64,000 nucleotides of DNA from Tubiluchus corallicola (Eukaryota > Priapulida > Priapulimorpha > Priapulimorphida > Tubiluchidae): the NCBI GenBank assembly GCA_030141605.1, contig JAQGDQ010000240.1:146001-210000 (forward strand), in the 5' to 3' direction. Under the pieces are notes generated by a model that searched no databases, was not told the origin of the DNA, and saw only the letters and a list, made by a program, of their open reading frames with translations. Positions 13,057 to 27,200 of the stretch are shown one piece after another; within the stretch, counting starts at the first letter, position 1; each line of letters opens with the position of its first letter. A program made the translations under genes and the position numbers.

Positions 13057-14589
13057 AGACAGACACAACGTCTATGTTTGAACAAGCCCTTCGACACCAA
13101 TCAAATAAGTTTTCAAAATCGTCGAATTATTATTGAGAGTTAATGATTCTCCAGCAAATTATGAAACAAGTAGATGGTACGAATTGCTTATTTATTGATA
13201 CAATATGCACGTCTAGATCAGGCGTTTTTTTGGAACTAAAAACATAAAGTGTGAAAATAAACTACAGGGTAATAACCTAATGGCAAAATTAGCAGACCTA
13301 ATGCCTAAAATCAACTTGGTACTGCATATATTCACAATTATTAAACCTGAAACTAAATTTGACCAAAAAGGGGAAATCTAAAAGATTGAGACTTAGCCTG
13401 GATTTGGACATAATCCAAAAATGCCTGGTTCAGTTTCGACGTTTTCACACTTCGTTTCGATTCAGGTTTGGTTTTAAAAATTTAATAATTGTGGAAAGTA
13501 ATCAATAGTCATAAAATTAAAATTATAATGAACGCTTACTGCTAATCCTCCGTTCGGCCACATATGGTGGTGGTTCATCTAGGATATCATCGCGGCGGTG
13601 TCGCCGAAAGCGCCACCGTCTGGGCATAATTTTCAATCAATTGGTCTTCTACTGGATGCCGTCTTTATGATGACTGTGTACAACCACCACCTGCAAATAG
13701 GACAAAAAAGGCTACTAAGAACAGATTACGCATTAACTGCACATAAACAAATACAACACTATTCGGTGTGCTGCAGCACTAACAGTTATAAGTTTTACGA
13801 GTGTACCATAGCAATAATGCCGGAGATTTTTAAAACGGCATTATCTTAAGCTTCTTCTTTGGCTGTAGATTAATCTAGACAAAGGTATGCGAACTTTGTA
13901 CAAATTAATAGTGGACCATAAAACTGATCTGGAACAACCCGAATTACTAACAATATTGAATATTATTAAAAAAATGCGAAAGAAACTTTATTATGGTGTG
14001 AATATTTTTGTCGCACAATGTTACAAACAAAAAAACTGCGGACAAAGATAAATATTTTAAATGAGTTTAGCCACTTAAATAATCAGTATAAAAATAAAAC
14101 CTTTCTGGCCATTTGTTTGGAAACAGTAATTGTCAGACAAATGAGGTATAGGTATGATAATGGTTTTAAATTTAAATTTAAGTTATAGTTACAGTTCAAT
14201 TGCAGTGCATTTACCTGACCCATATCGCTGCACTGGGGACTGTCACAAGCAAACTTCCTATTTCAAGGAAATGCCGTGCACGAAATGCATTAATTAAATT
14301 GATTAGTTATAGCTATAAATTATTAGTTAAGAGAACGATACCCTTTATGTCATTTGCAAATCCATAATCGCAAAAACAGTAACTCAAACCATTTTCAAAA
14401 CGAAACGAAAATCGGTCTTTGTGTTGTCCCAGAGGCGTCATATAGCGAAACAGGCGCAATAAAATTTCCACATATGTGCCTGACAGTGATATTAAATTCC
14501 CTGCTTAGATTAGTGTATGCATTGTGGAACTGATATGTTCTAATAACGATGACATAATATTCACAGCAAATTACAAACTTAGCTGCGTT

Positions 14590-14638
14590 ATATGAGCTTA
14601 AAAATATCATCGTCGTCGTGGTCATTGCCGTGGTCATT

Positions 14639-14691
<53 letters not shown>

Positions 14692-14692
14692 T
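14590..14692. repeat. (ATC)n microsatellite, ~18 units with degenerate edge
   Basis: A pure ATC array occupies about 14637-14692, preceded by CGTCGTCGTGGTCATTG-type variants and followed at 14760-14860 by loose CATC/AGCAACATC words. Similar smaller ATC/GAT arrays occur at 1031-1095, 8058-8082, 11217-11330, 33577-33676 and 42975-43040. Confidence 0.9.
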
Positions 14693-15318
14693 AATAGTTT
14701 TATTCATTAATAGAATGAATACTGCCATCGAAAAATTATAGTTGTTGTCAGCAATTGTCGCCTTCATAACTTCATCGTCGATGTCATTGCTGTTGGCATT
14801 AACATCAGCAACATCACAATAGTTACTATCATCTTTATCATTACTGAGAACACCATCACCTCGATCTGTGTGAGGATCTCGTTTTCCATTTTCGTAGAAA
14901 ATATTTATTTAGTGATTTGTAAAAGTCAAAAAATAATACATTACTATAGGAAAAACGGCCAGTTACGAGTCAAATATTAACGCTAAAATACTTAATTCTC
15001 TCAGCAAACAGTCCGTCTGCTGCTGAAAATTTATTGACTTAACTGTTAGGAAAATCTCTATAAACGTTAAAATGTAACAGTGTCAGCTTTTATTATCTTT
15101 AAATCGTAATGTGGCTACGTAAAGCCACGTTAATAAGTGAATAGTATAGCTAATTTCATTAGCAAGTTAATAAAAGCAATGAGAACTCGTTCAAGGTTAA
15201 CGTGTATCGCTTCTGAATTGCAAAAAAATAGCTTGTATGATGATAAATTTGATGTGACTGCAAGTAAGGTTAACATACCAACGAAGAAGTTTACAGTTCT
15301 GTCTATGCTTAGTATAAT

Positions 15319-15552
15319 CTCCCTCCATTAGAAAAAAATCTATAGAACTTCTTTATGGTTTTCGGTAATGCCTTGCCGATGTGATTTCTATAGTTTATTT
15401 CTCCATTTACTTTGTGTGTCACTAACTATGTCATAATTGTAAATATTTATAACTGTTGTATGTAACTTTTGTCCTGGGTGTATTTTTGTATATATGAACC
15501 TAGAGTTTGCAATAAAGACTTAAATCAAATCAAATCAATCAAATCAAATCAC

Positions 15553-15555
<3 letters not shown>
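15319..15555 (+). mobile_element. 3'-end copy of the CR1-like LINE (plus strand), heavily 5'-truncated
   Basis: About 235 bp starting at the last codons of ORF2 are nearly identical to the reverse complement of 36150-35947, differing at only a handful of positions by eye. They end AATAAAGACTTAAATC, AAATC repeats, ACTCAC and then a 60-bp TC array (15556-15618). The high similarity indicates recent activity of the family. Confidence 0.88.

Positions 15556-15618
<63 letters not shown>
15556..15618. repeat. (TC)n array at the 3' end of the CR1-like copy
   Basis: A TC array of about 31 units directly continues the AAATC/ACTCAC tail of the LINE copy at 15319-15555, then becomes irregular pyrimidine-rich sequence to about 15675. 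Confidence 0.95.
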
Positions 15619-15620
<2 letters not shown>

Positions 15621-18535
15621 TTCCTTCCTCCATCTCTCTCCCCCTCTGTCGTTTCTTTCTTTTTTTTCTCTTTTTTACTTCTTACTCCAATGTTTTATCC
15701 GGTACCCTAACACTAATCAAGCCCGAACTAGACAGTCGGCTCATTACTGCACCACGCTTTCCATATACGCCAAGTGCGTCAATCAGAATGCTCGTAATAA
15801 CTATCCATAATACGCACTCTGATTGAGTTATTGCGACGCAAAATTCCCCAAAATTAATACACTACGTAGAATGTGCGAGTATAATTGATAAATGGTAAGG
15901 AATTGGACGATGATGGATAGATTGATAGTTAAGAGCGTAGTCATGGGTATCACCTGAGTAAGAATGCGCCACACAACTTCAAATCGAGTGGAATGATACG
16001 CACTTGTTAGCCCAGCGGATCTGTTACATATAAAATATAGAGAATTCTCAAGCATGCATTTTTGGTGTGCCAAAACAAACATGTCTTCTACAGTTTACTG
16101 TTTGGGCAAAGTGTATAATTCTTAGATTTTGGACATACTTTTCCTAGTCATTTTATAGATTGCTGAATAAATTTTACTTCTTGCAAATCAAAAAATGTCA
16201 GTTACTCATGTTTTATCTTCTTAGGCATTCGTTTAAAGTCAATTTATTTTAAGTTAAATGTGAAATAAATAATGTTTGAAACTGCTTGCAAATTTGTTTG
16301 GCAAATTTGTCCGCTTATTCGTTGGCCTTTTTCATTTTCGAGAATTTAAGTTTCCAAATGTCGTTCCTCCTCGTTGCTGTCTCACTCTTGCAGGAGACGT
16401 AATGTATGTAAAACTTACTTGTATAGCGCACTGCATCATTTTAAATCTCTGCACGCTGAACAATAAAATACTTTTAAAATACATAAGATACATTAAAATT
16501 TAAAGCACATTCGAAAAAATCGAAAAATTAAATCGCCCTAAAAATAACATAAAAACAAATGTGCTTTTGTTTAAAAGAACCTAATGATTTGGAGAGCGTA
16601 TAGCAACGGGTAAGTTATTCCAGGGACGTGTAACACAGACAGTAAAAGCTTTTTCCTAATAGAATGCTGTATTTGGACCTGGCTGATATAAATTAATTTA
16701 TTCATTAGCCGTTAGAACAAAGTGTTCGGTCTATATGACGGCGAATCAAAAGATATGCGAGGTATGCGGATGCCAAACCATGTAGTATTTTGTAGGTGAT
16801 AAAAGAATTTTAAATGAATTCGGAACTTTACCGGCAGCTAACGTAACTCGTTAGCTTAGAATAGGTGTAATGTGGTCACATTTTTAGTTAGGGTAATGAG
16901 ACGAGCAGCAGAGTTCTAAATTAGTTGGAATTTCCAGTTGCTTGGTGGTTAAGAATATGCCTGACTTCTTCCGATTTTCCACAGTACCAACGATGCTGAT
17001 CTACTCATTTTTGCGACGTGGTTTGACATAGTACCGAAAGTGTCAAAGATTACTCCAAGATTATTTACGGTTTGGGAAGGATTAAGACAAACACGTTTTT
17101 GCTGATGTTTTGATTTTCTACTGAGCTAGTACTGCAAGAGTAGATTGATCAAATTTGACAGTTTTTAATCTTGGTCTTTTAAAATGTATTGGCGAACGAT
17201 TTTTCAGCTCCAGATTCAAATACAACCTCTAAAATATACATTTTCAAATTACATAATAATAATTATTACTGTGTTTGAGGCAGATAAATAAGGCAAACAC
17301 ATAAACCTGTCCTTAACTGAAATGCACCACATTTTTCCGCACTGCACATGGTGAAAATGTAGTGATCAGCAATTGTACTGTACTGTATTGCAAATACACT
17401 AAAAATAATTGAAATTTATATAAATAAGGCAAAGGTCTTCGGCCATGTGTAAGTCCTTTATTTAACGTATCTGCTGACTGCTTTTGATTGTAAATTATCC
17501 TGATAGAGAAAATTGATAACTGAAAACAAAAGAAACCAAAGCAGAAGCAGTCCAACTAATGGTGATGCGTGCTTATGTCTTTCCTTTATTAACTAGCCTC
17601 ATAACTGAAATTTCGCCAAGCAAAACAAACAGAATTTAATATCATTTAGGTTCATAAAATCTCATTGTGTGTGCAAATCTTTCCTTGTGCGCGCCAGAAA
17701 GCGGTTGCGCGCATGCGCTATGTAGTCTAGAATTCCCAGGGATAAATGAAAAGGTGAAATTTTTGCGCTTTAATCCCGTATTTGGTAAAGTAAATACAGA
17801 AGTCAGGATTTGATTGAAACTTTAAGTCCACTGTTAACAAAACAACAGGACGGGGGCTTTTATCAGGTCAATGTGACTTACATCGACAAGCCACAGTAAT
17901 TTATAGTCCGATGGAAATTATAAAAGCTGAACTGACAGAAACTCTGAAACAACACCGTACAGGTCAGAACAAAAATGTTCAAGTTAAAAATGAAGAGGAA
18001 AAGGAGGTAAAGAGGACGCAAATAAAAAACGATGCATAATTTCGACTCACAAATGTACGGGGCAAAATAACCATAACCGCAAGCGTTTTATAGCCACATA
18101 TCTTTGAAGATGCTAAGAAAGGATCGCATTTTTTCAGAAAGAAAATCGTATTGTTCAGAGGTACAAAAAGGATCTAACATACAAAGGATCTGCAAAAATA
18201 CAAATGAAAGGTTGCACAATTTTCAAAGTTACAAGCAAAGGCACATGTAATTGAAAGCATTCATAGAAAAACTTTTTCAAAGCTGGACGAAAAGGCTTCT
18301 GCAAAGAAAGAATTTTATATTAATACAAGACGGAATTTCCATGACGCAAGGAAAGAATTCCTCAAAGATGCACAAAGTAAAATTATTAAACGGGAATGAG
18401 CTGTGCTATTAATAACAGTGAATTTCAACATTAAATCCAAAATAAATTTCACGAAAATGTGTACTTTTTATCACTTAAATTTGAAAACCGAAACGCTACG
18501 TGTGGTATTTAACCCTCCTGTGCCTGCAAACTTAG

Positions 18536-19450
18536 CATCCACAACCTCAGTGGCATATGACCTCAGCATCCACAACCTCAGTGGCATATGACCTCAGCGC
18601 CCACAACCTCAGTGGCACATGACCTCAGCACCCACAACCTCAGTGGCACATGACCTCAACACCCACAACCTCAGTGGCACATGTACTCAGCACTCACAAC
18701 CTCTGTGGCACATGACCTCAGCACCCACAACTTCAGTGGCACATGACCTCAGCACCCACAACTTCAGTGGCATATGACCTCAGCACCCACAGCCTCAGTG
18801 GCACTTGACCTCAGCACTCACAACCTCTGTGGCACATTACCTCAGCACCCACAACCTCAGTGGCACATGACCTCAGCACCCACAACCTCGGTGGCACATT
18901 ACCTCAGCACCCACAACCTCAGTGGCACATGACCTCACCACACGCAACCTGAGTAGCACATGACCTCAGCACCCACAATCTCTGTGGCACATGACCTCAG
19001 CACTCACAACCTCAGTGGCACATGACCTCAGCACCCACAACCTCTGTGGCACATGACCTCAGCACCCACAGCCTCAGTGGCACTTGACCTCAGCACTCAC
19101 AACCTCTGTGGCACATTACCTCAGCACCCACAACCTCTGTGGCACATGACCTCAGCACCCACAACCTCGGTGGCACATTACCTCAGCACCCACAACCTCA
19201 GTGGCACATGACCTCACCACACGCAACCTGAGTAGCACATGACCTCAGCACTCACAACCTCAGTGGCACATGACCTCAGCACTCACAACCTCAGTGGCAC
19301 TCGACCTCAGCACCCACAACCTCTGTGGCACATGACCTCAGCACCCACAACCTCAGTGGCACATGACTTCAGCACACCCACCCACAACTCAGTGGCACAT
19401 GACCTCACCACACACAACCTCAGTGGCACATTACCTCACCACAAGCAACC
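18536..19450. repeat. 31-bp minisatellite, about 29 units
   Basis: A head-to-tail array has consensus halves CACAACCTCAGTGGC and ACATGACCTCAGCACC (31 bp). Variants (GGCATATGACC, GGCACTTGACC, CCTCTGTGGC, ACGCAACCTGAGTAGC) recur in the same order (about 18850-18960 and 19140-19245), showing block duplications. The first units are regular, and the last few near 19370-19450 drift in length. Because 31 is not a multiple of 3, a read-through cycles through three frames; the small ORFs here are not genes. Confidence 0.92.
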
Positions 19451-20425
19451 ATAGTATTTATAACCTCAACACACACCATTTTATGAACCGTAACGAGGAA
19501 TACCAAAGTTGCACATTATGTCCTCCTCGTGTCCCTCGAGGCGCTGTCATTAGCATCTCCAGTCCTGCAACCGCCATTGCAACAAAACCTTCTCAGATTC
19601 CTCATCCATTTACACGCTTTCCATAGCAACCGAGGCGCACAATCACTTGATAAACTAATGGTCATTGACGATTGTCCAATAAGTCGGCTGAGGATAATTT
19701 AGTTTGTGGTGACAGCGAGAGGCGTCTGAAAGAAGCTGCAGCTGCTAATAGCTGAAAGTCAACAAGTCCCTGAAGCCAGGTTAAACGTGCCCAAAATCAC
19801 TGCTTATCTGGGCGGATCTAGTACGAGAAGCCATGTTAAACGTGCTTAATTTGATGGCGTTTATAAACCTTTAGTAACACATACATATGTATATTACCAA
19901 AAAATCCGTTAAAACCTTGAAAATTGTCAATCTAATATATTCTAATATAATGAAACTCTTCAGAAGTTTGATTCATTTCATTTCTATTATACCAAACCAA
20001 TGGTATTTAGTGTAGATTGTTCTGACATACGCTAGCACAATATTAAATCACTATCATAAAGACTTTGTCTTTTACGAAATCTCGTGTATCGGACAAATAA
20101 TTTAAGGCTTCTAGATCAATGTGGTTTATTTTATTTCCTTTATTACGGGCAATGTTTAAATTAATTGATAAGTTTAAAACACCTTAATGCTAGTCCTTCT
20201 TTTATTTATTTTTTCAGCGGAATTATTTTACTCCTATTTATTTGGTTCTTGCTTTATATTACGTCAGTTGAAGAAAAAACGTGCCGAAGTTTTGAAACTT
20301 CAATACATTTTCTGCGCCACCTGATATAGTACTTTTGATCTCAAAGTTATAAGAAATTACGGAATCACTTGACAATTAAAACACTGATATTATAGACGTT
20401 AATGGATAAACACGAAAAATTTTAG

Positions 20426-20638
20426 ATCATTCCCTTCGATTTCTTTAAAGATGCAGAAGTTTCAAATAAACAAGTCAAAAAACTAAATGCCGGAAAAAAT
20501 TGTGGCAGTATTGTTGAAATTTACAGCAAGTTTGTCTACCATTTTCGCTGCAAATTAGACGAAGACGTTCTTCCAACAGCTGATACAGTTTCTCACTTCT
20601 TTAAAGAGTATTTGATCCCAGCACTCAATGGTTTTTGA
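20426..20638 (+). CDS. Candidate terminal exon, unknown protein
   Basis: A 71-codon frame without ATG runs from an acceptor-like AAATTTTAG to TGA at 20636. It encodes a balanced, soluble-looking sequence with FDFFKDAEVSNKQ, NCGSIVEIYSKFVYHF and DTVSHFFKEYLIPALNGF. The composition is much more protein-like than neighbouring frames. No family is recognised and no preceding exon was found, so it could also be a transposase or retrogene fragment. Confidence 0.3.
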   Translation: MIPFDFFKDAEVSNKQVKKLNAGKNCGSIVEIYSKFVYHFRCKLDEDVLPTADTVSHFFKEYLIPALNGF

Positions 20639-21044
20639 CTTTAGTTCCTCTGCATCAGACAACACTGTGCAGCTATTGTACACTTTCTTTTAAGGGAATT
20701 CCAGATACGGTAATCCAGAGGATTAAGCCCCATTTTTCCTGTGGTGAAAACCATCACATTAACTGACAGATTTGTTTATGCTTTGCTCCCATGTATTTAG
20801 TGCTCTATACGTCAACGCGTGTATTTTTCAGTTGATGATTATACTTAACATTGTATATTGTTTCGGCATTTCATTTTTAACATGCAAAAGTTTTTAGCTA
20901 TAGCTTAAAAAGCACTAAGACTATAAATTTGTAGCTCTCACAGCCAAAAGTTAATGTACTTTAAATGTTTATCACACAATTGCAGTCTAAATTTTGGCAC
21001 ATTGCTTGCACACCATCCAATATATGCATTACAAAAATAACTTA

Positions 21045-21221
21045 TGGTGCGTTCAAACTAGAGAAATTTCTCTCGCAAGTTCTCTCTGAGAGAAAACTCG
21101 CAAGTGTGAACGGCTTTGCAAATTCTCTTGCAAGAACTTGCGCAGCCGTTCACACTTGCGAGTTACTCTCAGTGATAACTTGAGCAAGAACTTGTGAGAG
21201 AACTCTAGTCTGAACTCACCA
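21045..21221. mobile_element. PIF/Harbinger-like MITE with TTA target duplications
   Basis: This 177-bp element has ends TGGTGCGTTCAAACTAGAG and, in inverted complement, TGGTGAGTTCAGACTAGAG (17 of 19 match), flanked by TTA on both sides (21042-21044, 21222-21224). Inside are two perfect 20-bp inverted arms (21096-21115 and 21144-21163), so nearly the whole element can fold as one hairpin. A 3-bp TTA duplication and the lack of coding sequence fit a PIF/Harbinger-type MITE. Confidence 0.8.
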
Positions 21222-21224
21222 TTA

Positions 21225-24200
21225 ATACTAAACTCATATTACTAAGAAGCCAAACTAATCCAGTCAAATATCACTACGAGGGCTGTTCACTGTTCGTGAG
21301 GCTTGAACAGTACGAGTAGCAATATTTATCACCAAACAAGCTCAACATAGTTGCTCATGAAAGTTGTTTTAATTTATAATGTCAGGATAGACTAATCCAA
21401 AAGGAAAAGAGTCTTTATAGCAAAGAAAAAAGCAGTTCAATCCAGTAACCAAGTCATGACCTCTGATTGGCTGATCACTATTGTAACTGTTTTCGTTGCC
21501 ACAAATCTTACTGACTTGTTTAGGACTGTAGAATCTCATCTTAATCCACATTTCTTAAACATTTTATTTACCAACCAAGAGATCGAAAATATTTTGTTCG
21601 GAATGCTCCAGGGTGACCACCAAACTAATCCAGCTAGCTTCTAGAACATCTTGCGTTCCATTTTTTCCAGATTACGCTTGCTGATTCTTATGCTTTCTGG
21701 TATGAAAGGGTTCTACAATATTTTGTTTCTACATTATAAGTCGCATGGTTACTTGTATTCTGCTCTATCTGTTTCAGCTATTGTTAGAAGAAACAAAGGC
21801 AATGCAAAAGCTTTAGATAAACCACATATGCATTATTAGAGATGTAAATTGTGTTACTACTTAACCTAACGCTCATATATTCAGTGAAACTTACCTTCAT
21901 AATTAGAACCTGTAGGCTATCCAACCTTACACTTATAATTGACTCTGTGGAATCAGTGGCCATTCTAAGCAGCATTAATGCATGACTGTGGCTAAAAAAA
22001 ACTATTATTCTTGCATTAGCTAATCTGAGTGTGCATAAAAGCAATCAATACAAGACTATTATCAATGGAGATAGGTCAGTCAGTGAATATGTCAACCACT
22101 CAGCAATCATAGCAGGAAAGTAAGCCCTTGGTAAATTAAGGGTCTCCAACTCCCTAATCCGTTTTCATTCACCAAGCAGTAACATAAACCGCTTATTTCG
22201 CCACAGTAAATCGAGAACCCATATAGTTATGGCGAGTCTTTAATATTAATTAACGTCATTCTGTGCTCTCCACTGAATCAAGGCTATACTTTCATTAAGC
22301 ATGGTCTTCATTGAATCAAGATCTGCGTTTTTACTGTGTTGTACTGAGGAAAGAAGTTCTTCTTTTGCATGAACCGATAGATTACGAGAATAACGTACGT
22401 ATAGGGTAAAATGAGCTATGAGAATGTATCGTACACAGGCTAATCTCGGACAGTGAGCTCAGGATTTACTAATAATAACTAAGGAATATAGACACCACTT
22501 TTTTATTTTCCTTTATTAATAAAGACGCTAAGGATTATTTTTAAAACTTATTGTCCTACATTGGCCTTTGTACGACATTTGCTCATTTTACCATATATGT
22601 TATACTTATAGAAGTATTGACTGCCCACCCAACGCCAGATAGTTTCACATATAGCTTAGATGGTGCTATCCGGAAAAACACTATTAAATATTTTTGCAAG
22701 TATATGAACTAGAGTTACTTGAGCTATCCTATTTTCCCATAAAATCTGTGAAAATTTGACTGACTTAGGCATCTTCGCTACATGACAAATATATGCTCTG
22801 AAAAATTTAATATAGAATTAATTAGAAATGTAACTATATTTTTTGCTCAATTTTATAATCAAAACTTTAAACTTATGTCTACGTCATTTTATTAAGTCAC
22901 TTATTGTCGGAGTGTGTTTGGAGTATCGTAACAGTGTGCCAACAAGGTACAAAATGCATTTTAATCAGGGCCATTGTTGCGTTAAGTTGTGAAAGGTTTT
23001 CACGCAAAATACGTATGTGTATTACACTAATAATCAACGTTATAACAGTTAAATAGGCTTACAGATAAATAATCGAAAACTGATATGGTAAACAAAATAA
23101 TTTTAAATAAACGAACTAAAATAAGCTTTATTTCAGGATAATTGAAGCCCTGTTTGGAACTCGGAAGGGATGATTTCAAAATTCCAAACATAGTGCATAG
23201 TTTTTATATCAACTTTAAAGCTAATAGGGTTACATAAACAATATAAACCACGGGGAATACAATATACTCGCAAACTGAAAACTCTACTGCTGACTGCAAA
23301 CCGTTTAAGCCACAGTACTATCTCAGTAATGAACACTGATGAAGACGTCGCTTCGTACCCTGATTGGCTAAAATTTGTGTTGCTTGCTGATCTGAACAGG
23401 GAAAGAGATTCGCGGCCTGACATATTTCTCTCTGCAACTGCACCGCTGCCGTGATACACCATGTACCTCGTCCGATGAGTTAACATCGTATTTACGAGAT
23501 CAGTATGAAACATCGCTACATATTTTATAAATTAAAAAATACGCAAAAGGCAAAATAATGAAATAACAATGGGGGTCAGGGTTTGTACAGTTGTGGTCTT
23601 TAAGATCTGTTACCTGTGTATATGTATATTACATACATATGTATTAGCAATAATATACACTATATACATTTAAAGCCCTTTATGTATTTCGATAAAAAGG
23701 TTTAAATAGCTGCAAGCATTATTTATGTAGATGATTTACATTAAATAAAATTTATCTTTACGGTAGCAGTCTACACGGCAATAAGAACAGGATTTAGGCA
23801 ATAACCCCGAGGGTTCCAATGTCAGTGCAAGCAAACGTAGTCTTTGATATTTATATATCGGTCGTAGTTTTACACATATTATAACAAAACATTAATCATT
23901 TGCAATTTAGAAAATTAGAAATTACCTCCTAACTGTATGAAAGATCTCACTCTCATATCCAGTAATAGTATGTTTAAACATTTATTTATATGTTAATTCT
24001 CTTGTTTTCTAAATAATTTGCAGGTGTGAAGAAATCCTCCCATGTTGATAAGATACATGGCTGAAGTAGATACGGCTAAATGCAATCAAATATTCCTTGT
24101 AGAAGACAAATAATCGACATTTTTTTATTAAAGACAGATTTTCAATTGTTTTTCCTGGTTTAGGAAACTGAGAAAGACTAACATAAGGCTAGGAAACCGA

Positions 24201-27200
24201 GAAAGGTTTTTCTGAATATAAACTGGGAAAGAATGCAGGTTAATCTGTCAGCCATCTCTTTATTTCCACAAAGAGTTATTTTATTACTAAACACAGGTGG
24301 AATTGAGTACGTCTTTCCCACAGTTACATCACTTGCGATTGCAATAAAGTGTAATAGTTTAAATGTAATAAAGCACGATGACTTGAACAATAAAAGGGAC
24401 TCGACGCATTCGATGACGGTTTTATTAGAAGTAATCTACATGATATTATCCTTTACGTAATACTGCATGACAACTGAAAACCCAGCTGTGACAAACATAA
24501 AGCAGCAACATTAAAAAATCCTAAAATCAATACAGAAGCTACGTTCGTTCCAGGTTTGGTTAATAATTTTCAAAGATCTAAATAGGTCTAAGTTAACATT
24601 CAAATCAAATTTCACACAGTTGCTGCATTATCATTATAAACTCAAGATAAGGTACTCAGCATGACTCAAAGTCAAATTCATTAGTTTCCGAGCATTTCCA
24701 TAAATTGGTCGTCAGACTCGCTGTCCTGAAGTTTATTATCGTACATTCAACAGTTGAATGACAATGACGATCATTGTGCTACGATTTTCATAACTATAAG
24801 AAATTTATGGATTAAATGATGGAATATCCCATTTTTTTCTTTTAAAATACCAACTTGTGATATTAAACGAGTAAAAATTTAGTGGGCTAGCGTTTGACCA
24901 TCATATATTGGGTGGTAGACTGATTTTATTGTTAAAAGCATGATAACATTACTTAGCAGTCTATTGCAAGCTCCCATATGTCTATCGCAGCGATTTTATT
25001 TTGCGCAGGTATACCACACTCTTTTTCATAATCATGCAGTGATTGATGTCTCTGTTCTAGAGTCAACGACTTCAACAGACTGAAAAGTTCTCAAATAACG
25101 AGTATACATGTATATATATATATATAAGAGGTTACCACAAAAGAAATGTTGTTAGTCACTTACCTGCAAAGAAAATTGGAAATCAAATTAGTAAGTCACT
25201 TATGTGAAACACTTTATAATTAATAAATCAAAAACGCGTGCGAACATGATTTACTCGCGAGCGGAACCACTAACGAGCCATTATACCTTGTACAATATCT
25301 GTGCAAGCAACATAATGCAAATCACATTATGTACAATGAGACATAACAGGACTTACAATGGTGAAGCCAATCAAGATATATTGACTGCGCGGATTGAAGA
25401 AAAGTAGTGCCATTAACAGCTCACATATTGAGATTAAAGATAACTTGCAGTTAATTCATTATTTCTTGATTTACACATACGCAGTGATATGCTTGTTCTC
25501 GCGAAAGTATAAGCCTATGATAAAATTATACGTCGCTAAAGTGACTCCTCCTATTATACCTCCTGATTGAACCTTTACTTACAGCAGGACAACGATATCT
25601 TCTGGTAGTAATGTATTGCTGCCTCTTTTCAGTTGTTCGGCTATTAATTGCTCTCACAAAACGAATCACAACTGCTCAAATTAGTAAACTCGTGAGCTAC
25701 AAAAAATCTAAGTTGGAAACTTAAGTGGTTTTCTAACTTGCGGCAGGGCAATTTATTGCTTGGTTGGTCATTTTTATTTGCTAGCCCCCTGACCAGCTGA
25801 GACTTGTGTTGTTATTTGAACACATAATGCAATGCCAAGACAAAATTATTTTTGTGAAACGTCGGATGAAAAGTGGAGGTGCTTCCTGAATTTCACTCAG
25901 GCTTACCAGTTTGCACATTTTTATTATTAACGTAGGTCTATTTAACATTGTTTGGTCAAAGTCACAGTAAAAATGGTTAATTAAACAAAACCTCAAATCA
26001 AATTTACAAATGAAATTAAAACTGTTTCAAATTTACATATAGGTGCTTATGCAAGTTTAGTGACATTAAGCCAGTGGTCTCTCGTAGAGACAGACACAAA
26101 GCGAGAAACCGGCTACTGACCCTGATGGTTAACTAGTTGACTATTTCCCCTGCAGAGCTTCTGAACATCAGTTGAGAAGCCAATTCTATTTTGTTTGATG
26201 AAATGCCGTCTTCTGCCGGGTTACTGCGCGAGGCTTCCGCGGATATATAAGCATTAACACCCTTTCATCAGCGGGGTTTCTCATCAGCGTTACTCAATTC
26301 AGTCATGGGGGAAGGTTTCCTGGTCACGGTTAGCTGACTTTCTCGTCCTGTAGATTTATGGATGGTTTCTAGCTTCTAAACAAGCAGGAACATAAAAAAG
26401 CAATCAGGAAACTAATCGAGTCGCTGTGTCATTACCGGATCATGTTTAATCTGTCGTTCAGCACATTTGGAAACAATCAACAAGTGAATTTACGCATAAC
26501 CTAAAAATACTAAGCAAACGAATGAAACGATGCAACACAATACCATGCATACCATACATGTCAAAGAGAGATGATATTCTAGGTGCAACTGCATCAAAAC
26601 ACGATGCCAAACTTTTTTCATCATATAAATAAAGCAGCAAATGTGAATGTAGTTTTTTTTATTTTACTACGAAAACACCAAGCAACAACACAATATAGCA
26701 AAACACATTATGATAACATCGTATACATAGTTATATTAATTTTATAATAAAATTTACATGGCATGATATCTATATAAGTTGTTGCTTGCATTATAGTCAG
26801 AAGCATTGCTTGTGTGACTATAATGAAAATTTAAGATATGAGTATTGCATCTATTCATTGATTACAAGTATTTATTTTAAGCAGGTAATATAGTTGTGAG
26901 TGTAAGTGTAAGCGACATTTGTAAGAAATATCGGATTGCACGATAATCATTGCTGTGCAGTTCACCAGTCACTGAGCTTGGTCACTTTTAAAAAAGTTCT
27001 ACACAAAATGCATCGTAGGACGAAGTATTCTTATATGGTGGTCGAGTCAACTCTGTCCCCACACTTATTTATAGTAATAAGTCAACTAAATTGTCAAAGA
27101 GCACTTCTTCTCAAGGATGCTGGTAAATAACCCACAATACACCACCCGCTGTAGAATAGAGTGTGAAATGAAGAGGTATATATATCGCAAAAAATGTACC

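Larger units (their letters stand above)
13055..18535. other. Gene-poor DNA with repeats
   Basis: Outside the ATC array and the LINE copy, about 16580-17220 reads like a decayed interspersed repeat on the minus strand (locally uniform, stop-rich), but no family or ends could be assigned. No exon was recognised. Confidence 0.4.

Noticed and set aside
12812-13066. Poly-asparagine protein on the minus strand
   Set aside because: It is the translation of an (ATT)n microsatellite with no supporting gene structure.
18536-19450. CRISPR-like repeat array
   Set aside because: The 31-bp units are directly adjacent with no unique spacers, and the host is eukaryotic; it is a minisatellite.
23133-23513. 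126-codon minus-strand ORF
   Set aside because: No domain, signal or splice context; the composition is not clearly protein-like. It was left out for lack of support.
26241-26335. TATA box and first exon near 26.2-26.3 kb
   Set aside because: A TATA-like sequence and a nearby ATG exist, but the frame stops after ten codons and no downstream exon was found.
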